DNA from: Robiginitomaculum sp. | GTDB taxonomy: Bacteria > Pseudomonadota > Alphaproteobacteria > Caulobacterales > Maricaulaceae | Assembly (NCBI GenBank): GCA_021647375.1 | Contig: JAKIUV010000035.1 | Location: 1 to 25,684 of the forward strand | Direction of reading: 5' to 3' | DNA length: 25,684 bases | Part shown: piece after piece, positions 6,352 through 14,731 of the stretch | Position numbering within the stretch: the first letter of the stretch is position 1 | How the letters are laid out: every line of letters starts with the position of its first letter | The notes under the pieces: generated by a model | The model's input: the letters and a program-made list of their open reading frames with translations, nothing else | Told to the model about the DNA's origin: nothing | Database searches by the model: none | Program-made: the position numbers and the translations under genes

Positions 6352-8382
6352 CTATTGAACCGCCATCACGCGCACATTGGCGCTGGTTGTTGCGCCCTGC
6401 CCGTCGACTACACTGACTTTATAGAAACCCGGTTTTTCTGGTTGCCAGACGGTTTGACCGCTGAGGCTGCGCGGGGTTAATTTATTGCCATCCACATACC
6501 AGGCCAGTTTGGAACGGGCGGGCGAACGAGCGGTTAGGGTTAACCCATTTGCATCTGCGCCAAAAGCCTCCACGGCGATTTCCGCACCGTCTGGCGGGAA
6601 TAATAATACGGGCGCGGCATCTGGTTTTCCGCCAAATTCTTTCACACCGCGCGGAGCGTCTGCCATGCGCACAAACGGCACATTCCCGGTCACATCCGGT
6701 AAGCTGGCGAATACATCAAACAATAAAGGCGCCGCCGTACCGCGCCCGGTCTTGCCGACCCGTGTCTGGCCGTCTGGACGTCCCGCCCAAACTATCACCG
6801 TCCACTTGTCCGTATATCCCGCCGCCCAGGCATCGCGAAACCCGTAGGACGTTCCGGTTTTGTAGGCGATTGGGTGCGCGTTTTGGGCGAGCCAGTGTGG
6901 TACATGGCCGTCCGGTGTCGGGGCTTGGCGTAGAATTTTGGTGATTTTCTCGGCGCTGTCCCTAGAGAGCATTTGGTAGCTTTGCCCTAGTTGTGCGCTT
7001 TCCTTCCAGAGCAAATCACGGGCTTTGCCGCCATTCGCAAGCGCTGCATAAAGCACCGCCAAATCTTGGGCTTTCAATCCCAAACCACCCAACGCCATTG
7101 CCAAACCAGCCTGTCCATCTCCGTTATTTGGCACAACCAATTTGGAACCCGTCAATTGCAAAGCTGCTTCAAACCGTTTGGTGCCGACTTTATCGAGCGC
7201 CAGCACCGCAGGCACATTGAGGGAATGTGCCAAGGCTTCATGGACGCGGACATCACCGTGGTAACGGCGGTTAAAGTTTTCTGGCTGGTAGGTGCCAAAT
7301 CGGGTCGGCGCATCCAGGATAAATGAACCCGGCGCAGACAGACCGTCGTCAAAGGCAAAACCATAAATAAACGGCTTTAAAGTGGAACCCGGCGAGCGAA
7401 TACTGGCGGTCATATCAATCCAGCCCCCCGGCCTATCGCGCCCCGCCGAACCCACATGGGCGCGGACTTTCATGGTTTCGTTTTCAACCACCAGAACCGC
7501 GACATTACTCTCAAGATTCTCAGTGAATTGCGCCGCGAGACGTTGGACTTCTTGCTGAAGCTCGCCGTCGAGACTGGAGACCACCTTATCGGCGCGCTCT
7601 ACACTGCCCTTAACTTTGCGCGCCGTTAGCCAGGCTTTTTGCGGGAAAGATTTGCGCATGGACGGGACATTGTCTTGTTTGGCCTCGGTGCGTTGCCGCT
7701 CTGTGATGATATTGGCGGCGTATAATTTGTCTAAAATCACGTCACGGGCTTTCTGGGCGTTCTCCACATGGCGGTCAGGGCGGCGGGATTCCGGGGCTTG
7801 GGGCAAGGCTATAAGCAGGGCAATTTCGCCGTCGGTCAGCTGGTCTGGGCGTTTGTCGAAATAAACATGGGTCGCTGCCGTAACCCCCTCCACATTACCC
7901 CCGTAAGGGGTGTGGGTGAGGTAGAGCGACAGGATTTCGCGCTTGGACAGGCGCAGTTCCAACTGCACGGCGCGCAAGCTTTCGATAATTTTGGATTTTA
8001 ATGTGCGCGGGCGCGGCTCTAATTGCCGTACCAATTGCATGGTTAGGGTCGATGCACCCGAGACGATTTCGCCCTGCCTCTGCCATGTCCGCAAAGCCCG
8101 CAAAACGGCAAGCGGGTCAACGCCGCTATGGCGGTAGAAGCGCTTGTCTTCGATGGCGATAAGCGCCGCAACAAAGCGCGGATCGACTTCGTCCATATCG
8201 GCCTTAAGACGCCAACGTCCATCATCAACGGTGAATGCGCTCAACCACTGCCCGCGTTTGTCCGTGACCAGTACGGATGTGTCATAGGCGCGTTCGAGGG
8301 GCGGCGGGAAGATGATATTGGCAAGCAAAAACGCGCCCATGATGAGGATGAACACCCATTTTATTTTGCTGAGGAGTTTCAT
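6352..8382 (-). CDS. pbpC: Penicillin-binding protein 1C, bifunctional peptidoglycan synthase
   Basis: A 676-residue class A PBP anchored in the inner membrane by one helix (about residues 9-25). The GT51 glycosyltransferase domain has Glu78 in EDKRFYRH and the GASTLTMQLVRQL segment. The transpeptidase domain has Ser333 in SPGSTLKPF (SxxK), SLNVPAV (SxN) and Lys508 in KTGTS, so all active-site motifs are intact. The last 90 or so residues (FPPDGAEIAV...WYVDGNKL...GFYKVSVVDGQG) form the beta-rich C-terminal domain typical of PBP1C. It is shorter than E. coli PBP1C (about 770 residues). It lies next to and downstream of the alpha-2-macroglobulin gene, a conserved pair in which the PBP is thought to repair peptidoglycan breaches while the macroglobulin traps proteases. 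Start ATG at 8382 gives a normal membrane N-terminus. Confidence 0.95.
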   Translation of the reverse strand: MKLLSKIKWVFILIMGAFLLANIIFPPPLERAYDTSVLVTDKRGQWLSAFTVDDGRWRLKADMDEVDPRFVAALIAIEDKRFYRHSGVDPLAVLRALRTWQRQGEIVSGASTLTMQLVRQLEPRPRTLKSKIIESLRAVQLELRLSKREILSLYLTHTPYGGNVEGVTAATHVYFDKRPDQLTDGEIALLIALPQAPESRRPDRHVENAQKARDVILDKLYAANIITERQRTEAKQDNVPSMRKSFPQKAWLTARKVKGSVERADKVVSSLDGELQQEVQRLAAQFTENLESNVAVLVVENETMKVRAHVGSAGRDRPGGWIDMTASIRSPGSTLKPFIYGFAFDDGLSAPGSFILDAPTRFGTYQPENFNRRYHGDVRVHEALAHSLNVPAVLALDKVGTKRFEAALQLTGSKLVVPNNGDGQAGLAMALGGLGLKAQDLAVLYAALANGGKARDLLWKESAQLGQSYQMLSRDSAEKITKILRQAPTPDGHVPHWLAQNAHPIAYKTGTSYGFRDAWAAGYTDKWTVIVWAGRPDGQTRVGKTGRGTAAPLLFDVFASLPDVTGNVPFVRMADAPRGVKEFGGKPDAAPVLLFPPDGAEIAVEAFGADANGLTLTARSPARSKLAWYVDGNKLTPRSLSGQTVWQPEKPGFYKVSVVDGQGATTSANVRVMAVQ

Positions 8383-8405
8383 TCGGAGCGCAGCACTAAC
8401 ATCTT

Positions 8406-8541
8406 ACCCCCTCACCTTGTTCCTCTCCCCATGGGAGAGGAGACGTTGGCTTGCCTATCATTACTCTCTCATAAACATAGCCAATGTTTGGCAAACTTAG
8501 CCTCTCCCATAGGGAGAGGCGCGCGACAGCGTGGTGATGGG
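8406..8541. repeat. REP/BIME-like palindromic element between the macroglobulin gene and pbpC
   Basis: Two GC-rich palindromes, CCTCTCCC/GGGAGAGG, lie at 8422-8440 and 8501-8519. An outer pair of arms ACCCCCTCACC (8406-8416) and GGTGATGGGGT (8531-8541) is complementary except for one base. Further complementary pieces inside, TTGGCT (8446-8451) and AGCCAA (8479-8484), could let the whole stretch fold as one large cruciform. No gene is seen in 8383-8570. The layout is that of bacterial REP/BIME repeats placed between co-directional genes. The inner palindrome resembles the hairpin at 5036-5055. Confidence 0.7.
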
Positions 8542-8570
8542 GTGGGATGTTTGTTATGTAACCCACACAC

Positions 8571-11500
8571 CTACCCCTTACCCTGCACCGCAATCTGCAC
8601 CCTTGTCGCCTCAGATATAGCGTGGTCTTGGGGGCGGTACATGTCTTGAACCACGACGCCAGGCCAGACGAAATCGCCGGGCGTAACCGCACGCACCAGA
8701 TAGGCAATGCGGTATGTGCGTTTGTTATAGGTGCGGGTGGCGGCGACCAATCTATCGTCGCGCATTTCCGACGTTTGGAACTGGGATAGCTTACCAACAT
8801 TTTCATACGCAGTTTCGCCCGGCTCCAATATGGCTTCGATCTCCATGCCCGCTGGCAGCAGATCGGCGATAACAGCCAATCCGGAACGAGATGTTGTTGA
8901 ATTGAAACTGATTTTGACAATATAGCGCTCGCCCTGCTTAATATCACTGAGGTCGGCCAAGGTGCCGTCCATTTTTTGGATACGCTTACTGACATTATAG
9001 CCCTCATTAACTGCGAGCGGCGCTTTGAGCGGGGTGCCGCTAATCATCACCGAACGCCAAACCTGCTTGTCGGTCTTGTTGGTGAACACCGGATTATTGG
9101 CCACATCACTATTATAAAGATGTGATTTAGCCACACCGCCGCTTGTCACGACCTTTGCATTCTTGGCCGTGATATTCACAGGTTCGCTGTCTTTGAGAAA
9201 AGCCCGTATGGCCAATATGACCTGCGCTTGCGCTTGGGTATTCAGGCGGTTTGGCTCTTTCAAATGTTTTTGGAATGCGGCTTGCGCTTCTTCCAGATAC
9301 TTATCCTGCCCTGTTTCCTTGACCATTGCCAGCAAGCCTGCCGCATCGCGGGTCGGGGATTGGTAATAGTCGTGGCGGATTTCCCTATCAATCAGCGACA
9401 AAGCTTTCGTGAACGCCTGATCAGCGCGGCGCTCATCACCCATCATGGCAAGTGCGCTCGCCAAATGCCCCCACGCCATACCGGAGCGCAATTTCTTGGC
9501 ATGATTATCCGAGAAATAGCGCATGTCCTTGAGCTTACCTTTGCCGTTCTTGGCTAGAACATAATGGGCGTAGGCAGCGGCTTCGGCTTGTCGGGCATAG
9601 CGGCGCTCGACATTGTCAACCTCATATTCATAGAGATAGTTCAAACTTGGGTAGCGCGGCATTTTAGTTATGGAATACAAAGCGTTAAGCGACTTATCTA
9701 AAGCTTTGTCAGACACCACATAGTCTTTATCTTTGGCACGGAGCAAGAAATCCGTCACATAAACACCGAGCCAAGGCCTTGCATAGCGGTCATTGGCACG
9801 CCACAGGCCAAAGCTACCATCACTGCTTTGGCGGTTGAGTAATTTATCCACGGCCACTTGTAGCGCAAATTTCGCTTCAGCCGCGTTGATACCCGGCACC
9901 CCGCCCAATTCGTGGGCATAGAGTAGCGGCAGTGCGGCGCTTACGGTTTGTTCGGAACAGCCGTAAGGATAGCGCGAAACGGCAGTGGCATAGGCGGTCG
10001 GGTCGACGCCCGGCGTGCGCGAGAACGACACATTGACATCGACACTGCCCGGATCAAAACCTTGCAACATATCCGTATCCAGCCGGAACACTTCCCCGGC
10101 TTTCATAGGCGCAGACACCATTTTGGATATGGGCAGGAATGCAGAGCGGGTTTGAATATCATAGGAAGAACTCACCTTATAACCGCGCGGCCCATTCACG
10201 GCCAGATTGACCGTGCTGATACCCGTTTGATTGGTGAGGATTTCGCGGGTAATGCTTTTGCGCTCACCTTTATTGAGTTTAAGCTTGTCGCGAATATTCT
10301 CGATAGACAGCACCCCGTCTCCGGTTAGGGCTAGCCCGTAATCACCAGCAGCCCCGCCAACATTATCAAGGGAAATCGTCGCCAGTGCTTTGTCGCCCGG
10401 CGCGAGAAAACGCGGTAAAGAGAGAACGGCAGGCACGGCGTCGCGGACAATCATCGGCTTGACATCACTGCCCACCGTAGTGCGGCTCCAGGCCACGGCC
10501 ATCAGGCGTAATTTACCGTTAAAGTCCGGCAGTTTGACCGGAACGACCACTTTGCCGCCTTTAACATCCACCAGACCAGAATATAAAGACACCACCTTAA
10601 TCGGTGCAGCCGTCAGCCCCTCACCGCCGAGCGTATCACCGCCAGAACGTGCTAGGCTCGGCGCGCCGAGATTGGGATTGAGCAAGCGGGCATAATCATC
10701 ACGCACGGTGAGCGGCAAGGATTTGCGGCCAAAATAGAAGGCTTCCGGATTGGGTGATTTGTATTTGGTGATTTGCAAGACACCTTCGTCCACGGCGGCC
10801 AATGTCAGATAGACTTTCTCGCCGCGCGGTACATTATCAAAATTCACGCGAATTTTCTGGGTCTGGCGCGGTTTGACCACATCCGGCGCACTGAGCGAAA
10901 CGCCCAGTTTTTGCTGTTCTACATTGGCTTTCATATAGGCAATGCCAACGGCGCGGCGCGGCACAGGGCGTTTATCGGCACTGCGCGGCGTATAGACACT
11001 GAGCAGAGCATAAACGCCCGAGCCAATATCTTTTGGCATACGCACAGTGATTTCCGAACCGCCTTTGGGGATATTGACGGTCTGGATAGAGCGCACGGCT
11101 TGGTCGGCTATGACCAATTCGCCAAGACCCGCATAAGGGGAATTTATGGTGAGCTTGACGGTCTCGCCTGCGCTTACGTCCCTTTCAGGCCCGCCCATTT
11201 CGATTTGGTCGGGGGCATTGCTGGTCGTACTCCCGCCCCAACCAACATAGAACCTGTATGAAGAGGAAATTTCCCCGTCCTGCCCACTGGCAATCAAACG
11301 GTAACGTCCCCAATCCAGTGTCCGCTCAACATGGGCACCATCCGCCGCACTTGCTTGGACAATGCCTGTGGCGATTTCTATATCATTGCTATCATAGCGG
11401 TATCTCCAGCGGCCATTGCTACGATACCAATTATAGTGACGTTCTTCTTTGACCAAATTCCATTCAACTTCCATGGCGACTGCCTTACCCTGCCAGTCTA

Positions 11501-13526
11501 CGGCGCGAATATTGAAGCCTGCGGGTTTATTGCGTTCCGGACGGCGGGCAAAATCGGGCTTGATACCAATATAATTATCCTGGGTACGCACGGGGATTCT
11601 GGTGCTGTTCTGGACATAGCGTCCCCCTGGTTCGGATACCCCAACCGTTATTTCGGCGCGCAGAGGCTTCATGGTGCTAATATCGGCCTCCGCCATGGAC
11701 ATATCCAGCATCAGCAAGCCTTTCGCATCCGTAGTGCCGCCGCCCAGATCAATAAACTCTTCGCGGAACGAGACTTCGTCCAGGCCGAATTTATAGTTTT
11801 TCAATTCCGGGAACGGGTTCGGGTCGACACGAATACGGGCTTCAGCCTCTGCGGCCAAATCGGCGCCGTTCGCCCCGTACAAGAATTGCGCAGAGATTTC
11901 CAAAGGCCGGATTTCATCTGCGCGGAGCGGAGCCTCGTCAATTTTCACATCGACTTTCAGTTTTTGCGGTACAAAATCCTGTACATCAAAACCAATAGCC
12001 CCGACCTGCCCCATGCCGTCAACTTCGACCACAGCCCGCCACATACCGCGCGGTGCGGATTTCGGGATTGCGAATGCTTGTAATAATGTGCCTTCGGACA
12101 AATTATCAAACCTGACTTTACGGAATTCCTGCCCATTTGGTTTCAGATAGCGGATTTGCCCGACACGGCCCTCTATGGCCTGTGCTTTTACGGTGCGCAG
12201 CATAGCGGTAATATTGGCGGTCTCACCCGGACGATAAACACCTCGGTCTGAGAAAACATAGGCATCTATATCTTTAGAGGCGCTTCGACCACCTATGGCA
12301 AATGCGGATAAATCCAGTGGTGAACGGTTAAAGTCGAGCAATGCATAATCGCCCTCTTTGCCGTAAGCCATGAGCATACGCGGGCTTGAACTCCCTTTGC
12401 CTTTCAAGAGCTGGGCATCAAAATGTACGCGCCCATCTTTGTCGGTCACAGTTTGGTCGAGTATTTCATTGTTGCGAGCCACTAAATCAACGCGGATATT
12501 GCGCATCGGCTTGGCGGTGTTGATAGAGCGCACGGTCGCATCCAAACCAGACGGGCTTTGGTAAGTGGTGAAAGCAAGGTCGGTGGAAATTATCCAGCGC
12601 CATGCCCGTGCCGGGCGGTAATCTTCATCATCCACCCGTTTGCGCACGGCTTCGACAATATATGCGCCGGGTTTTAGCTCTCCGATAGCTTTTGCCAGAT
12701 CAAACACCGTTGTTGTGACGGTATTGGGCGAGCTATCAATGGTGAGCGTGCCTTTCCAAATTTGTTCGCGTACTTCGGTGGCGACATTATCATAGCCATA
12801 ATAGTAATCACCCTCGGGTATTGTTTCGCCTGTATCTGGCCTACGCCTAGCAATCATCCGGTCGCCGACCCGAAACACTTCAATCTCAAGCTCTTTGATA
12901 TTTGTGGTCTCAATAGCCAGCCCCTGCGCACCGATGCGCGGCAGAATAACGCCATTGCCAGCGAATGCGATATGGGCGGGGCGGTTGCCAAAGCTTATCT
13001 CCAAGCTTTTATCCTCAGCTAGCACTTTATCATCAGCGCTGGGCAGGCCTTCGAGCATAGTCACAGTATAGTCCTTGGAAAACTCAAGCCCGGACAGACA
13101 TAGACGCTTGCCCGTAATCTCTGTGGTTATCTTGGTTTCAGGCTCCACCCTTATATAGTCTGTAATTTTTAGATTATCCGCCCGATCCATGGGCAGACTA
13201 AATTGCAAGCACGCGCGCGGCGAGGTTTTCGCTTCATCGATTTTCCAACCTGTGTTTAGGAACGGTGCATTATCTACCCCTTTCTTTTTTCGCGTACCTC
13301 GTGCATCTTGGGCGCCCTGCGCGTCTGCTGCGGCTACCCCGTCACGAGCCGCATCATGGGCAGCCTCACGGGCAGCATCCTGCGCGGCTTGCACCACGCT
13401 CACGGACGGTTCGGTTTCAACCGTTTTCTTTTTAAAATCCAAATCACCCAAAAGAGCATATCCGACCCACCAGGCCAGAATGAACATTGTAATACCACCA
13501 ATTATCATGAGTGACTGACGCTTCAT
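8571..13526 (-). CDS. yfhM: Bacterial alpha-2-macroglobulin, membrane-anchored, with intact thioester
   Basis: A 1651-residue periplasmic protease trap of the YfhM/ECAM type. The N-terminus has one hydrophobic helix (about residues 7-27) and no Cys lipobox, so it is anchored or exported differently from the E. coli lipoprotein. An Ala-rich linker (residues 47-76, with AAREAAHDAARDG) follows. A long run of macroglobulin beta domains includes DRGVYRPGETANITAMLRT. The thioester motif YPYGCSEQ has Cys1190 and Gln1193, followed by the helical thioester-domain region (LLNRQSSDGSFGLW...YVTDFLLRAKD). The C-terminal receptor-like domain ends in the ATRVQIAVQGKG region. Length fits the family. In trapping, protease cleavage of the bait exposes the thioester, which links covalently to the attacker. 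It precedes pbpC on the same strand, as in many proteobacteria. Confidence 0.93.
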   Translation of the reverse strand: MKRQSLMIIGGITMFILAWWVGYALLGDLDFKKKTVETEPSVSVVQAAQDAAREAAHDAARDGVAAADAQGAQDARGTRKKKGVDNAPFLNTGWKIDEAKTSPRACLQFSLPMDRADNLKITDYIRVEPETKITTEITGKRLCLSGLEFSKDYTVTMLEGLPSADDKVLAEDKSLEISFGNRPAHIAFAGNGVILPRIGAQGLAIETTNIKELEIEVFRVGDRMIARRRPDTGETIPEGDYYYGYDNVATEVREQIWKGTLTIDSSPNTVTTTVFDLAKAIGELKPGAYIVEAVRKRVDDEDYRPARAWRWIISTDLAFTTYQSPSGLDATVRSINTAKPMRNIRVDLVARNNEILDQTVTDKDGRVHFDAQLLKGKGSSSPRMLMAYGKEGDYALLDFNRSPLDLSAFAIGGRSASKDIDAYVFSDRGVYRPGETANITAMLRTVKAQAIEGRVGQIRYLKPNGQEFRKVRFDNLSEGTLLQAFAIPKSAPRGMWRAVVEVDGMGQVGAIGFDVQDFVPQKLKVDVKIDEAPLRADEIRPLEISAQFLYGANGADLAAEAEARIRVDPNPFPELKNYKFGLDEVSFREEFIDLGGGTTDAKGLLMLDMSMAEADISTMKPLRAEITVGVSEPGGRYVQNSTRIPVRTQDNYIGIKPDFARRPERNKPAGFNIRAVDWQGKAVAMEVEWNLVKEERHYNWYRSNGRWRYRYDSNDIEIATGIVQASAADGAHVERTLDWGRYRLIASGQDGEISSSYRFYVGWGGSTTSNAPDQIEMGGPERDVSAGETVKLTINSPYAGLGELVIADQAVRSIQTVNIPKGGSEITVRMPKDIGSGVYALLSVYTPRSADKRPVPRRAVGIAYMKANVEQQKLGVSLSAPDVVKPRQTQKIRVNFDNVPRGEKVYLTLAAVDEGVLQITKYKSPNPEAFYFGRKSLPLTVRDDYARLLNPNLGAPSLARSGGDTLGGEGLTAAPIKVVSLYSGLVDVKGGKVVVPVKLPDFNGKLRLMAVAWSRTTVGSDVKPMIVRDAVPAVLSLPRFLAPGDKALATISLDNVGGAAGDYGLALTGDGVLSIENIRDKLKLNKGERKSITREILTNQTGISTVNLAVNGPRGYKVSSSYDIQTRSAFLPISKMVSAPMKAGEVFRLDTDMLQGFDPGSVDVNVSFSRTPGVDPTAYATAVSRYPYGCSEQTVSAALPLLYAHELGGVPGINAAEAKFALQVAVDKLLNRQSSDGSFGLWRANDRYARPWLGVYVTDFLLRAKDKDYVVSDKALDKSLNALYSITKMPRYPSLNYLYEYEVDNVERRYARQAEAAAYAHYVLAKNGKGKLKDMRYFSDNHAKKLRSGMAWGHLASALAMMGDERRADQAFTKALSLIDREIRHDYYQSPTRDAAGLLAMVKETGQDKYLEEAQAAFQKHLKEPNRLNTQAQAQVILAIRAFLKDSEPVNITAKNAKVVTSGGVAKSHLYNSDVANNPVFTNKTDKQVWRSVMISGTPLKAPLAVNEGYNVSKRIQKMDGTLADLSDIKQGERYIVKISFNSTTSRSGLAVIADLLPAGMEIEAILEPGETAYENVGKLSQFQTSEMRDDRLVAATRTYNKRTYRIAYLVRAVTPGDFVWPGVVVQDMYRPQDHAISEATRVQIAVQGKG

Positions 13527-13721
13527 AACTTATTCCTTTTGAATTTAAGAATCAGCTATATCACGAATTGGGCGCGAATGTGCCGATAATAGGGAGTTTT
13601 TCAGGCAAAATATTTTACTCTTTTTTTACCACCTTCTCTAACCCCGTTTAAATTCATTAGCCTTATATCTAATTTCATTATCGGGAAAACCCGGAATAAA
13701 ACTGATCTATGGGAAAAGACT
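13527..13721. promoter_or_regulatory. Divergent intergenic region with hairpin before the secreted-protein gene
   Basis: This AT-rich 195-base gap must contain promoters for the macroglobulin operon leftwards and the secreted-protein gene rightwards. A small hairpin CGGG-AAAA-CCCG lies at 13682-13693, about 30 bases before the ATG at 13722, and GGGAAAAG at 13711-13718 is the probable ribosome site. I could not assign convincing -35/-10 pairs on either strand. No small gene was evident. Confidence 0.35.
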
Positions 13722-14573
13722 ATGAAACTTAAAAAACTACTTTTAGCTGGTGGGGCTGCTGCGATTGTGACGGCTTCTACTGCATATGCATCAATCATCG
13801 ACCGTCCATTCTTTCAAGTACTGGGTGTAGTTGTTGTTTGGGGTGCTGACGGCATTGACGGAACAAACAACGCACCTGTTGTATCCGACTTCGTGCTTTT
13901 AACAAACGCTTCCGGTTCTGCTGGTGCAGACTTGATCGCTGCTGATGGCGGTGCCGTACTTACGGGCACGCTCGACGCTATTGTAACTGACGTAAATAAT
14001 GACGGCGGAACGGCTGCAGTTAACCCTGTTACTGGTGGCGCTACTAACGGTACATTTGCTGATGTTGGCTCTATAGCTGGTGTTCTTGACGCAACTGATA
14101 CATTGACTGCATTCGGTATCGACGCCAATAGCGACGTTACGGGCGGTATGGTCAATGAGCACAATTCAAGCTTTTATGTAGCTTCTAATGCTGCATTTGA
14201 CATTTTTGCGCAGTCTTCCGCATTTGTTGCGACGGGAGATTTCGACACTGACGGTGTATTAGACATGAGTTACATAACATTTGCTATGGCTCTTAATGTT
14301 GCTGGTAATGACGGTCTTGCTTATGGCGCAAATGCACAAAGCCCCGGAACATTCCCAGGTACTGTTGCCGATTTAAGCGACATGGAACTTGCGCCAACCC
14401 AAGTGTTTGCTGGTACAGTCCGTACTGCATCTGCTCCAGGTAGCCTTGCATCACAATCTGTTCGTTTTGACAACACCTATACGTTGGACGACGGAACTGG
14501 CGCTGGCTATGACCTGTCTATGGGTTCTGGTACTGTACAAGCAGACGTTACTTATACAATCTACGTACCGTAG
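13722..14573 (+). CDS. Secreted Asp/Gly/Ala-rich beta-type protein (putative fibre or surface subunit), founder of a local pair
   Basis: A 283-residue exported protein of unrecognised family. Residues 1-23 form a classic signal peptide ending in AYA before SIIDRPFF. The mature part has no cysteine and is rich in Asp, Gly, Ala, Thr and Val, with Ca-loop-like patches DVNNDG and DFDTDG. The last strand alternates hydrophobic and polar residues (VQADVTYTIYV). Its C-terminal 65 residues (from LSDMELAPTQVF) and a central SSFYVASN patch match the protein encoded at 15598-16461, including YD-L/M-SMG-x-G. Codon choice leans to GCT, GGT, GTT, AAC, GAC and TTC, unlike the neighbouring macroglobulin gene, as in highly expressed genes. 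A strong terminator follows 50 bp downstream. Together with the adjacent PapD-like chaperone this suggests an abundant extracellular or outer-surface subunit; function is inferred. Confidence 0.7.
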   Translation: MKLKKLLLAGGAAAIVTASTAYASIIDRPFFQVLGVVVVWGADGIDGTNNAPVVSDFVLLTNASGSAGADLIAADGGAVLTGTLDAIVTDVNNDGGTAAVNPVTGGATNGTFADVGSIAGVLDATDTLTAFGIDANSDVTGGMVNEHNSSFYVASNAAFDIFAQSSAFVATGDFDTDGVLDMSYITFAMALNVAGNDGLAYGANAQSPGTFPGTVADLSDMELAPTQVFAGTVRTASAPGSLASQSVRFDNTYTLDDGTGAGYDLSMGSGTVQADVTYTIYVP

Positions 14574-14607
14574 GTTAAAGTTCACGCATAAGGAAGTCCC
14601 GTAATGT

Positions 14608-14629
14608 GGGGCAACCTGCAGAAAGCCCC
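14608..14629 (+). promoter_or_regulatory. Possible anti-terminator hairpin overlapping the terminator
   Basis: GGGGC at 14608-14612 can pair with GCCCC at 14625-14629. The second arm is the same segment that forms the left arm of the terminator stem at 14624-14632, so the two hairpins exclude each other. This could permit partial read-through from the secreted-protein gene into the chaperone gene. The stem is short (5 bp with a 12-nt loop), so it may be chance. Confidence 0.3.
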
Positions 14630-14652
14630 GCCCTTCGGTGGGGCTTTTTTGT
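14624..14652 (+). terminator. Strong intrinsic terminator after the secreted-protein gene
   Basis: AGCCCCGCC at 14624-14632 pairs with GGTGGGGCT at 14637-14645 around a CTTC tetraloop (one G-T pair). A run of T follows at 14645-14650. This is a textbook rho-independent terminator for the rightward transcript starting upstream of 13722. Confidence 0.9.
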
Positions 14653-14670
14653 TTTTCAATAACAGTTTGG

Positions 14671-14700
14671 TTAACGAACTTGAAAACATTTTTTTATACT
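14671..14700 (+). promoter_or_regulatory. Probable sigma70-type promoter for the chaperone-paralogue operon
   Basis: TTAACG at 14671-14676 and TATACT at 14695-14700 are separated by 18 bp, giving 4/6 and 5/6 matches to consensus. The position, between the terminator and the ATG at 14732, is right for a second transcript with a short leader. AGGGAAG at 14719-14725 is the ribosome site. Confidence 0.5.
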
Positions 14701-14731
14701 CTGATGAGAATTGGGAATAGGGAAGACAAAA

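Noticed and set aside
8396..9007. Minus-strand frame overlapping the 3' end of the macroglobulin gene and the REP element
   Set aside because: Out-of-frame shadow; composition is not protein-like and part of it is the palindromic repeat.
11331..12083. 250-codon plus-strand frame inside the macroglobulin gene
   Set aside because: Antisense shadow of a well-supported 1651-residue protein; no recognisable motif.
14711..14731. TTG start for the chaperone gene
   Set aside because: AGGGAAG is within this stretch and serves the ATG at 14732.
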